Of a stretch of DNA of 64,000 nt, positions 46,601 through 52,153 are shown in pieces. The notes under the pieces are model-generated. The model saw nothing but the letters and a program-made list of their open reading frames with translations, was not told where the DNA came from and made no database searches. The DNA lies in contig NZ_CP013364.1 in NCBI RefSeq assembly GCF_001718315.1, positions 124,001-188,000 on the forward strand, given 5' to 3'. Position 1 is the stretch's first letter; the number at the start of each line of letters is the position of its first letter. This stretch comes from Burkholderia diffusa (lineage in GTDB: Bacteria; Pseudomonadota; Gammaproteobacteria; Burkholderiales; Burkholderiaceae). Both the position numbers and the translations under genes were made by a program.

Positions 46601-46763
46601 CGCTTACGGTTTATTTGGCGCAGGAATTATGAATTCACCAGGCAATGGAACGGCAACGATTATTGGAGTCGGTGGTGGCGTTAGTGCTGGGAAGAATGTC
46701 AATATCGGTGGCGTTGGTGGTGGCTACAGCGTAGATCAAGGCAAAACAGGGATGGGGTGGTAA
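37668..46763 (+). CDS. bcpA: CDI exoprotein of the BcpA/CdiA (FhaB) family
   Basis: 3031 aa TpsA protein. The start at 37668 gives the extended signal peptide MNKNTHRLVYSRLRGMVVAV, followed by a second hydrophobic stretch (VVASVAALGLLPTLSGA). The TPS secretion domain (about 60-310) has NPNYGAG and ANPSGIFVDGG. Hundreds of residues of Gly/Asn/Thr hemagglutinin repeats follow (up to about 2600). A conserved pre-toxin segment (GAAIASIASGKLNELSSAI, then FSGYNVDRFNRQLH ending at residue 2790) marks the boundary. The 241-residue tip is variable. Its first part (LAKKLATESGGKYTVEQI) is shared with the second tip; the end is glycine-rich. It is exported by BcpB and delivered to neighbours on contact. 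Confidence 0.93.
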   Translation: MNKNTHRLVYSRLRGMVVAVAETVTADGKSATGEARARRRSSTSGARVVVASVAALGLLPTLSGAQIVPTPGTSTQVIQTPNGLPQVNVARPSSAGVSVNTYNQFDVQRAGAILNNSATMVRTQQAGWINGNPNYGAGQAARIIVNQVNSPNPSQIRGAVEIAGARAELVLANPSGIFVDGGTFLNTSRATLTTGVPYYGADGSLVGYNVNRGLVTVSGAGLNATGTDQVDLIARAVQANSAIYAKNLNVIAGAAQVNHDTLAATPIAGDGPAPAVAIDVSQLGGMYANRIVLASNEFGVGVANAGTIAAQAGDLTLQSNGRLVLAGKTTASGNLALSAAGDVQNSGTTYAQQSLSASTAADLTSSGTLAAQQNTTVNAGSINSTGTLGAGVNSDGSVAHSGDLNLTASGQLSATGQNVAGGNASLTGGSVNLAGSQTAANGNLSLNATAGDVNLSNATTSAQGAIQASASGTVINDRGSLSSGGITTLTGGAISNQSGKVSSQGPLSVNVAGQIANQSGELISESTADVHGGAIANNQGTLQSAAGMTVVGASLDNTAGRITSLNGDGLSVTTSGQLTNAAGATANGAQGGVIGGNGDVSVRGANVVNRGAITSNTNLHVSGQSVDNGGGTLQAAQNVAVDAGAHLLNNGGSIVGNTTTIGATTLDNSAGTVQAEQVSLNATDLVNHGGTITQTGAGQIAVNVSRTLDNSNGGTLQTNSTDLTLTPSALINDGGTITHAGHGTLTLGGGAGSVSNAGGSIASNGRVVAQTGTLNNSVGSIIAQNGLTATVAGTLNNASGKLLSNTDVSASSGTLTNDGGQIGASTNATIRTGSMTNQGGSIVAPNLSVTADSTLDNSGGKLEANQLALAAANLVNHGGTITQYGASSMGINVSGTLDNSAAGVIQTNATDLTLKPAELNNAGGTITHAGTGTLTIAPGNGASALNNASGTIVTKGTAIVNAASWNNASGILAAHRGINATIAGDVNNAQGLLRSDASLSLKNGGALSNRGGHIQAGQSVAGDTSTLAIQSASIDNADGAIVDLGAGKMTVQGGSQIANSHAGGVAGMGAITGNGDVTVSAASISNTQGGQLSGASLHVQGGTLDNSGGRIGNIVGNVTKSNGDVDVTTTDAITNTNGQISSTHDLSIAAATLQGGGTYSATHDANVSLQGDYTATADTQFNVGHDLGFTLPGTFTNNANLQSVNNLSVNAGNIVNVGALTAGGLLRTQSTNLTNTGALVGASASLNATNTISNLGPTALIGGSDSNGTLEILTRDIENRDDTTATDSMATTAIFGMGKVVLAGGKDASGNYTNAALVNNASALIQSGADMELHADKVTSTRRVMKTSTGSIDSSLLGQFGIPISGRTGQVGVKDPDSIGGVYTEPPHGGQWNSTYQYTTYYADSATATTVTDLSPAAQIVSGGKIDASSVGTLQNYWSNIAAVGDIKMPARYDADGWAASGQNLPGVTVSYSGQYHYNNYDNSEYNWQLPFGNAPFVTGRPGGYTQAAPASIKDYKLPGYSSTLSSNGTISGTGVSVNNTAGNASIPSLGLLPGQSVPGLTPSNLSGNASGVKSGASSVHGGPQAPVDPVIASATALNVLDNLTIPQGGLYRPTAAPNANYVIETNPAFTNKKNFISSDYFFGQLGVDLTHIPKRLGDGFYEQQLVRNEITSLTGKAVLGPYADLQSMYQSLMTAGADLSKSLDLPIGASLSADQVSKLTSNVIMMETRVVDGQSVLVPVVYLAKASQQNIDGPLISATNIDFQNAQSFTNSGTIKADNTLAIQGKQIDNAFGALQSGELMSLNTENNIDLTSANVKAGSLLLDAGKDLVLDTATKTNTRVSRDGATSVVTTLGPTAKLDVAGDASITTGGNFQQNAGNLSVGGNLGMNVGGNWDLGAVQTGEHKIVQRANGVSNTDINKVTGSSVTVGGQSLIAVGGDLTAKGAQIDLGQGGTIAANGNVTLGAASTTSAVNSNSSGSDSHGSYAETLHTSDQTLTATTLKGGDTVNIVSGKDITLSGSAISLDKGNANLLAAGDVNVGAATETHELNSHETHSHSNVVSGVKVASGIDQTMTLNQGSLVSADSVNIVSGKDVNVQGSTIVGTNDVTLTAARNVTVTTSQDTLQSSSYYDKKESGLMAGGGLSVSVGSSSLKTTSQTNEVSNNGSTIGSLKGNVSITAGNDLHVTGSDLLAAQNLSGTGANVTIDSAQDSHHRGETQEVSKSGVTLALKAPVIDAVSNAVGQSRAAGNSQDGRAAALHGMAAASAAWDANMAAGDVVRALGAGETPQFKVEVSVGSSHSKSAFSEDSVTNRGSNVNAGGTVAFASTGNGQPGSGNVTIAGSNVNANDVILAAKNQVNIVNTTDTDSTRSTNESKSASVGVSVGTGGFGVSAAMSKANGDGNSDLATQNNSHVNAANGVTIISGGDTNIIGSNVKGNQVNADVGGNLNIVSVQDTLSSAAHQSSSGGGFSISQGGASASFSQSKGNASGSYAGVNEQAGIHAGDGGFNINVTGNTDLKGGLIASDADASKNSLTTGSLSFSDVQNQSHYDASSSGFSAGATTGDGGMNYSTHGSTTGKNAGGAAPMLGQNDSGSDSATTKSGVSAGTVTITDSANQKQDVASLNRDTTNTNGTVAKLPDMQNLLSNQADMMAAASAAGEAVSRRIGDYADEMKRQAEKNGDQAGVDAWKEGGANRALMQGAGAALVTGLAGGNAVGGAAGAAIASIASGKLNELSSAIAGSDPTGNANMNQALGNIVANALATGAGAAVGGESGAFSGYNVDRFNRQLHEDSKAKELTLAKKLATESGGKYTVEQIVDQMAQMNLVTSDGGMLPGNVRVASGDKPQDGTEWTQYGVNRAGQTVWTQSLGPGDPDLQAYIAKGAQGSGFSYQATTTGSNPGLVRAPDFVNFQVDYFVGSVWGTFTRDGHAYFGTGVNMALPNPVQASASITAGWLNQTSVAPGQTNNFAGGYAGGMTGAYGLFGAGIMNSPGNGTATIIGVGGGVSAGKNVNIGGVGGGYSVDQGKTGMGW
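45291..46037 (+). repeat. Long direct repeat, copy 1: conserved pre-toxin region of bcpA
   Basis: The stretch from TCGGACGTCC at 45291 to the His codon of NVDRFNRQLH (46037) recurs nearly identically at 48472-49215. A shorter part recurs at 50305-50528. The copies differ by scattered substitutions and a three-base gap. After the repeat each copy continues into a different toxin tip. The repeat would support homologous exchange of tips. Confidence 0.9.
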
Positions 46764-46765
46764 TT

Positions 46766-46888
46766 ATGGTTGGTATTCCGGGATCAACTCCTAAGACACG
46801 AATGCAGAAGGTGGTGGGAATTGTTGCCTTCGTCGCAATTATGGGTTTTATCGCGTATGTGGTGCTAAAGAACATTTTTTCTCTTTAA
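46766..46888 (+). CDS. 40-aa membrane protein, candidate immunity protein for tip 1
   Basis: 40 aa, one transmembrane helix (VVGIVAFVAIMGFIAYVVL) after a short polar start containing STPKTRMQK. It begins two bases after the bcpA stop, where CDI immunity genes lie. A paralogue is found at 47193. A tiny single-helix immunity protein suggests that tip 1 acts on, or is blocked at, the inner membrane. No named family. Confidence 0.6.
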   Translation: MVGIPGSTPKTRMQKVVGIVAFVAIMGFIAYVVLKNIFSL

Positions 46889-46899
46889 AATCGTGACGA

Positions 46900-47190
46900 A
46901 TACGGGCTCGGCGGCGCTGGGTCAGGTGCCGAGTCAGTCTGGTTGAGATCAGTCGGCGAGGCCTGGATGCTCTTTCACGTTGACGGGACCGTTAATTTTG
47001 CTGGCGGATATGCAGGTGGCGGATCGGCACTTGACGGTGGTATGGGGGCGGCATCATGGTGTCGCCTGGAAACGGTACAGCAACTGTTGTAGGCTTTGGT
47101 GCAGGTGTAAACGTGGGGAAGACAAACAACCCTGCTTCAGTTGGCTGGGGCCTCTCCATTGATCAAGGGAAAACTGGGATTAGGTGGTAG
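46900..47190 (+). pseudogene. Decayed remnant of a toxin tip
   Basis: In one frame VNFAGGYAGGGSALDGG matches NNFAGGYAGGMTGAYG of tip 1. After a shift, SPGNGTATVVGFGAGVNVGK and SIDQGKTGIRW match its last 45 residues, ending at TAG 47188-47190. The left part (GTGCCGAGTCAGT and GACGGGACCGTT) instead resembles the second tip (49500-49570). It is therefore a mosaic relic with at least one frameshift and no start codon. Confidence 0.65.
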
Positions 47191-47192
47191 CC

Positions 47193-47315
47193 ATGGGACC
47201 GTCAATTACATCTGTTCCGAAAACGCGGATACAGAAAATCATCTGGTGGTGCTTTTTCACAGCGATTATTGGCTTTATCGTTTACGTGATATTGATGAAT
47301 ATCTTCTTTAGCTAA
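47193..47315 (+). CDS. 40-aa membrane protein, paralogue of the tip-1 immunity candidate
   Basis: 40 aa with one helix (FTAIIGFIVYVILMNIFF). VPKTRIQKII and GFIVYVILMNIF match VPKTR/PKTRMQKVV and GFIAYVVLKNIF of the 46766 product at the same positions. It sits two bases after the toxin remnant's stop, as its paralogue does after bcpA. It is intact while its toxin is decayed, so it may protect against siblings that carry the related toxin. Confidence 0.55.
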   Translation: MGPSITSVPKTRIQKIIWWCFFTAIIGFIVYVILMNIFFS

Positions 47316-47555
47316 GGCATTTCTTGGAAAGCAGGATGGTTGGATGGCGACAGTCGGCGGTAATAAAAATCCAGAGCAGCGGCCAAGATGACGCACAAGC
47401 ATAATTCTGCTGCTTGGATCAGTATGGGTGCCGTCCATGCATTTTTTGCCGGACTTTTTTAAATGATAAGTGTGCTGACCGCGTTAATAAGCCGTCGCAT
47501 CCTTGACGAATACGCGTGATCTGGTTGTAGTCCACGACCCCATATCTAGAAGAAC
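47316..47555. other. AT-richer gap between CDI relics
   Basis: 240 bases with only a possible 24-codon frame (ATG 47388, ending at 47462) and no ribosome site of note. GC content is lower than in the flanks. It is probably leader DNA for the truncated transporter gene plus relic sequence. Confidence 0.35.
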
Positions 47556-48629
47556 ATGAAAATTATTCGCCGAGGGAATTCTATCGCCACAGCACTGCTG
47601 TTTATCGCGACGAGCGTGTCGGCGCAGGAAACTCCGCGCCTGACCGTTCCGGGCAACTACCAGCAATCCCGACAGCAGGAAGAGGCACGTGAGCGCGAGC
47701 GGATCGTCACCGCACCCGGGGTGCGTCCGGACGTGGTGGCAAGCGCTGGGTATCCCACGCTGCCATCGGAAACGCCGTGCTTTCGCATTGATCGTTTTGC
47801 GCTCGACGTGCCCGATACGCTGCCTGCTTCTCTGAAATCGCAAGGCGCGTCGGCGTTGCCGATGGATCGATTCGCCTTCGCGCGCGAATGGCTCGAGCAC
47901 TACGCCGGCCAGTGCGTCGGCAAACAAGGCCTCGATGTGCTCGTCAAGGGCCTGTCGCAGGCGATTCTGGCGCACGGGTATGTCACGACGCGCGTGCTGT
48001 TGCCCGAACAAGATCTGTCGACCGGCACGCTGAAGCTCTCGCTGATCCCCGGTGTCATCCGCCATGTGCGCTTCGCCGACGAAAAGCTCCGCGGCACCTG
48101 GAAGACCGCCTTCCCGAACGGCGACGGCGAACTGCTGAACCTGCGCGACCTTGAGCAAGGGCTGGAGCAGATGAAGCGCGTGTCGAGCCAGGACGTGTCG
48201 ATGCAGATCGTCCCGGCCGACGTGCCCGGCGAAAGCGACGTCGTGCTCGACGTGAAGCGCGCCAAGCCGTGGACCGTCGTCGCCTCGATCGACAACTCGG
48301 GCACGCGGGCGACCGGCCGCCTGCAGGGCAACCTGTCGCTCGGCATCGACAATCCCCTTGGCCTAAACGACATCTTCAACATCGGCGTGAGCCAGGATCT
48401 CGAGTTCGGCGACAAGCGGCTCGGCTCGCACGGCTGGAACGGCTTCTATTCGATCCCGTGGGGCTACTGGATCGGACGTCCAGAATCAGTCGCACTACGA
48501 TGCGAGTTCGAGCGGCTTCAGCGCGGGCGCGACGCCCGGCGACGGCGGGATGAACTACAGCACGCACGGCAGCACGTCGGGCAAGAATGCGGGCGGCGCG
48601 CCTATGCTTGGACAGAACGACAGCGGTAG
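47556..48629 (+). pseudogene. Truncated bcpB (TpsB transporter) fused to bcpA DNA
   Basis: The first 305 codons (47556-48470) match the intact transporter at 52154 almost residue for residue: signal peptide, POTRA region (IDRFALDVPDTLPASL, GYVTTRVLLPEQDLSTGTL) and the start of the barrel (GFYSIPWGYW). At 48471/48472 the sequence switches to bcpA DNA (TCGGACGTCC), read out of frame for 52 codons to a stop at 48629. The barrel is missing, so no working transporter can be made. Confidence 0.9.
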
Positions 48630-49986
48630 CGACAGTGCAACAACGAAGAGCGGCGTAAGCGCGGGGACGGTCACGATCACAGATTCGGCGAACCGGAAGC
48701 AGGATGTGGCGAGCTTGAACCGCGACACGACGAATACGAACGGTACGGTCGCCAAACTCCCCGACATGCAGAACCTGTTGAGCAATCAAGCGGACATGAT
48801 GGCGGCGGCCAGCGCGGCTGGCGAAGCGGTGTCGCGCCGGATCGGGGACTATGCCGACGAGATGAAACGGCAAGCCGAGAAGAATGGTGACCGGGCAGGT
48901 GTCGATGCGTGGAAGGAAGGCGGAGCGAATCGCGCACTGATGCAAGGTGCAGGCGCGGCGCTGGTGACGGGACTGGCCGGCGGCAATGCGGTAGGCGGCG
49001 CAGCCGGTGCGGCGATTGCGTCGATCGCGTCCGGCAAGCTGAACGAGCTGAGCAGCGGGATTGCAGGCAGCGATCCGACCGGCAACGCCAATATGAATCA
49101 GGCGCTGGGTAATATCGTGGCGAACGCGCTTGCGACGGGGGCTGGTGCGGCTGTGGGTGGGGAATCGGGGGCGTTCTCGGGATACAACGTGGATCGGTTC
49201 AATCGGCAGTTGCATCCTGAGGAAAAGACGCTCGCTAAGCGGCTAGCCGAGAAAAGTAGGGGTAAGTACACGCAGGCGCAGATCGAGGATCAGATGCGGA
49301 TCATGGGCGTGTCCATGAATGGGAGCTACGAATCCGGCGCGCCGGCAACCCTTGTGGGTACGACGCCGACTGACATGGGCGCACAATGGGTTGGAGCGAA
49401 ACCGACGGCGGATGGCCAGATCGTTTTGACGCAGAAGACAGTGATTGCGAATCCTGAGTTGCAATCTTACATCGCGGCAAACGCGGATTCGGCTGTTCCT
49501 GGTCAGATACCGAGCCAGTTTAACTATGATCGTTCTACAGACGGCGGGCCGGGGTTCAATCTGACGGGACCGTTTACGAAGTTCGACCAGTCGGATGCGA
49601 ACTATGTGAAGGGCACGACTGCGGATACGGCCTCGATGGTGTCGAATACTGCGGGGTGGATTTCGTCGACTGCGGCAACTGGGGCTGCCGTGCCGTCACC
49701 CTTTGCTCCAGCGTTTGGAACAATTGCCTACGGAGCGACGGTCGTAGGTATCGGAGCTGACGCCCTATCCCAACTGGTAAGTCCCAATGCAGGTCAATAC
49801 ACTTACGAAGGTGCTTTGGCACTCGGTGGTCAAGTGGTTGGAGATAAAATTCCTATCGCGTCGCTGGTCATCAATGGCACATCCGAAGTGATAAAAAAGC
49901 AACCATTTTCAACAGCGATCGGCAATTGGGTTGGTCAGCAGTTGAATTCGATTTTCGGTCAGAGTGTTGAAAAAGGAAAGAAATGA
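48472..49986 (+). pseudogene. Orphan bcpA 3' fragment carrying toxin tip 2
   Basis: From the junction the frame follows the bcpA pre-toxin region, through the NVDRFNRQLH boundary (His at 49213-49215), to a 256-residue second tip. Its first 40 residues (KTLAKRLAEKSRGKYTQAQI) resemble tip 1; the rest is different, with hydrophobic Ala/Gly stretches (GAAVPSPFAPAFGTIAYGA) and a Gln/Lys end. The first in-frame ATG is 48550 and has no signal peptide, so the tip is silent unless moved onto bcpA by recombination. An immunity candidate follows with ATGA overlap. Confidence 0.82.
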
Positions 49987-50252
49987 GACTCATCGAAGAC
50001 GGTAATTTCGCAGGGTGGCTGAGAGTTGTACTTTTTCTGGTCGGCTTAGCCTTGGCATTGGCAGGACTTGGACTTGACCAAATGCCGCAATGGATCAGAG
50101 CTGGGGCATTCCTCCTTGGCTTTGCGATGATGGCCCTTGGGGGTATTTCCAGTCGAGCGCATATGCTGAAGATCAAACCATTCGATAACAGCCACAAAAA
50201 GGCGCGCAAGAGCTACGAAGTGAAGAACGACGAGCCGGGAAAGTCAAAATGA
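49983..50252 (+). CDS. Two-helix membrane protein, candidate immunity for tip 2
   Basis: 89 aa with two hydrophobic helices (LRVVLFLVGLALALAGLGL and AGAFLLGFAMMALGGI) and a basic polar tail (HKKARKSYEVK). The start overlaps the tip-2 stop (ATGA). The position is that of CDI immunity genes. The membrane location suggests a membrane-active tip, but the call is by context only. Confidence 0.6.
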   Translation: MRLIEDGNFAGWLRVVLFLVGLALALAGLGLDQMPQWIRAGAFLLGFAMMALGGISSRAHMLKIKPFDNSHKKARKSYEVKNDEPGKSK

Positions 50253-50304
50253 CAATAGATTTAGTTATTCTGAATGAAATGATCATTTAGAGAGATTTAT
50301 TAGA

Positions 50305-51311
50305 TAGGTGGCGCAGCCGGTGCGGCGATCGCGTCGATCGCATCAGGCAAGCTGAATGAACTGAGCAGCGCGATCGCTGGCAGCGATCCGACTGGCCACG
50401 CCAATATGAATCAGGCGTTGGGCAACATCGTGGCGAACGCGCTTGCGACGGGGGCTGGTGCGGCAGTGGGTGGGGAATCGGGGGCGTTCTCGGGATACAA
50501 CGTTGATCGGTTTAATCGGCAGCTCCACCCTGACGAAAGACAGTGGGCGAAGGATAAGGCGAAGGACTTCGCGAAGTTCTATGAAGAAAAGACTGGCAAG
50601 TCACTCACTGCGGAGCAGGCGCAGAATATGCTTCTGGCGAACGGCTATCGTTTGGTGGATGCAGCGGCGAGCAAGGGGCCGGGAGGAGACGCAACAGCGG
50701 TGGCGTATATCAGTCAGAACGGGGGCGGGCTGTTCCAGGCGACGACGTCGGAGTACAACAGCCCGTTCTTGTCTGGGAACAAGGACGGCACGTTGACGCC
50801 GGAGCAGCGTGCTTTACCGGGATCAGTGGCGAACCCGACCGCGGGCCTGGTGATCGTTGGTGGCCTTGCTACTGCAGGCCTCGCACCAGAAATTATTGCC
50901 GGCGGATCGGCAGGGCTATCGTATGCTCAAGACCTGTTTGCTGCCTATAAGGCTGCACAGGCTGGGTACTCGCTGACGACAGCGGCAGCAACTGGAGCAG
51001 CAGTCTCCGGTGCGACGTATACGGGCGGGGCAGTGGCCGGTGCTGGCTTAGCAACCCTGAAAGGGAACAACTTCTACGATAGTTTTAATCAGAATTTTTC
51101 ACTAGCCGGGCTGGCGACTGCGACGACATTTGGAGCCTATAACTCTATGTTTACTACATCGATGTTGGGCTGGGCAGGGATTCAGAATTCGATCGTGAAT
51201 ATCACGACTATTCCGGGGGTCGTTATCCGTGGAATCGGGCTTGCGCTAAGCCAAACGGCAGGAAAAGCAGCGCAGGCAATTGTGAAGTCAGGTGAACCTC
51301 AGAAGCAGTAA
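50305..51311 (+). pseudogene. Orphan bcpA fragment carrying toxin tip 3
   Basis: An in-frame TAG at 50301-50303 ends any upstream reading. From 50305 the DNA repeats the pre-toxin region (GAAIASIASGKLNELSSAI to NVDRFNRQLH, His ending at 50528), followed by a third tip of 260 residues (DERQWAKDKAKDFAKFYEEK, then an Ala/Gly-rich hydrophobic half ending GIGLALSQTAGKAAQAIV). It has no promoter or signal of its own; it fits the orphan tip cassettes known from CDI and Rhs loci. The first ATG is 50406. Confidence 0.78.
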
Positions 51312-51320
51312 GGAGCAGAC

Positions 51321-51596
51321 ATGTCAATTGAATCCATAAGCGGCATTATAGGAGGATTCTTTGGGCCAGTTTTCGGAAAGATTCTCGGAAAATTTCGCCT
51401 TTGGAAGGTTTTCATTTCTTCGATAGTAATTATCTATCTAGGGTTGTTTGTGGCGGGTCTCGTGGTCGTTGGCTTTAAGGCTACAGCATCTAGGTTTGGT
51501 GAATTCCTCACCCCTTTTGCGCTGCTTGTATTTGTTGGCTTGTCTGCTGCCATCACTCTCGTTGCGTTTTTAGGGCGCTCTGCACACAGAAATTGA
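51321..51596 (+). CDS. Membrane protein, candidate immunity for tip 3
   Basis: 91 aa with a Gly/Phe-rich start (ISGIIGGFFGPVFGKILG) and two strong helices (VFISSIVIIYLGLFVAGLVV and FLTPFALLVFVGLSAAITLV). AAGGAG six bases before ATG 51321. It lies nine bases after the tip-3 stop. No family is recognised. As in the other two pairs, the presumed immunity protein is small and membrane-embedded. Confidence 0.6.
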   Translation: MSIESISGIIGGFFGPVFGKILGKFRLWKVFISSIVIIYLGLFVAGLVVVGFKATASRFGEFLTPFALLVFVGLSAAITLVAFLGRSAHRN

Positions 51597-51661
51597 GAGA
51601 GATGACTTGCTTTCAGGGCCGCTGATTTCATTATAAAAATTCGTGAAATAGAGGTGGAGGT

Positions 51662-51946
51662 TTGTTTGATGGTGGGCCAAATCTACGAGATCCGATCAAA
51701 AGTCCGTTCCGTCCGACTTGGTTGCGCAGATCTGTAGAGATTTTATTCACGGGAATCGCGAAGGCAACGCTGGTGGTTGCGATACTTATTGCGCTTGTGC
51801 TGGCCGTTCTTTCTGGTGGCGCGGACTGGAGCGGTACTTGGCCAACCACAAGACGAGCAAGATTTAGAGTATTCCTGCTTCTGATCGTCGTTATTGCAAT
51901 CTTGATCGGCGCTACCTATGCGATCCGCCTGCAATCGACAGCTTAA
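51662..51946 (+). CDS. Possible small two-helix membrane protein (TTG start)
   Basis: 94 aa frame from TTG 51662 with GAGG seven bases upstream. Two helices: ATLVVAILIALVLAVLSGG and FLLLIVVIAILIGATYAI. It could be another immunity gene that has lost its toxin, or the small accessory gene (bcpO position) that precedes bcpB in some Burkholderia loci; it lacks a lipobox. The 207-base gap after it holds no clear gene. Confidence 0.4.
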   Translation: MFDGGPNLRDPIKSPFRPTWLRRSVEILFTGIAKATLVVAILIALVLAVLSGGADWSGTWPTTRRARFRVFLLLIVVIAILIGATYAIRLQSTA

Positions 51947-52153
51947 TTGGACAATATAATTTTTTCGCTTCCACATTCTCACTTCAAGCAGAATTTGCAG
52001 CCGAACGAAAAGAAGGATATCCACACGGGGCGAGAAAGTGCTGCGATGGTGGCTCCGCGAGCGGCGAACGCAGATCGATCTGATCGTCTCGAAGTGATGC
52101 AACGATAGCGCGAGTGACACAGTGTGATCCACGATAAAACATTCGAAAAACAC

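Noticed and set aside
47388-47462. A 24-codon frame between CDI relics
   Set aside because: No ribosome site, no conservation visible, and it sits in relic DNA.
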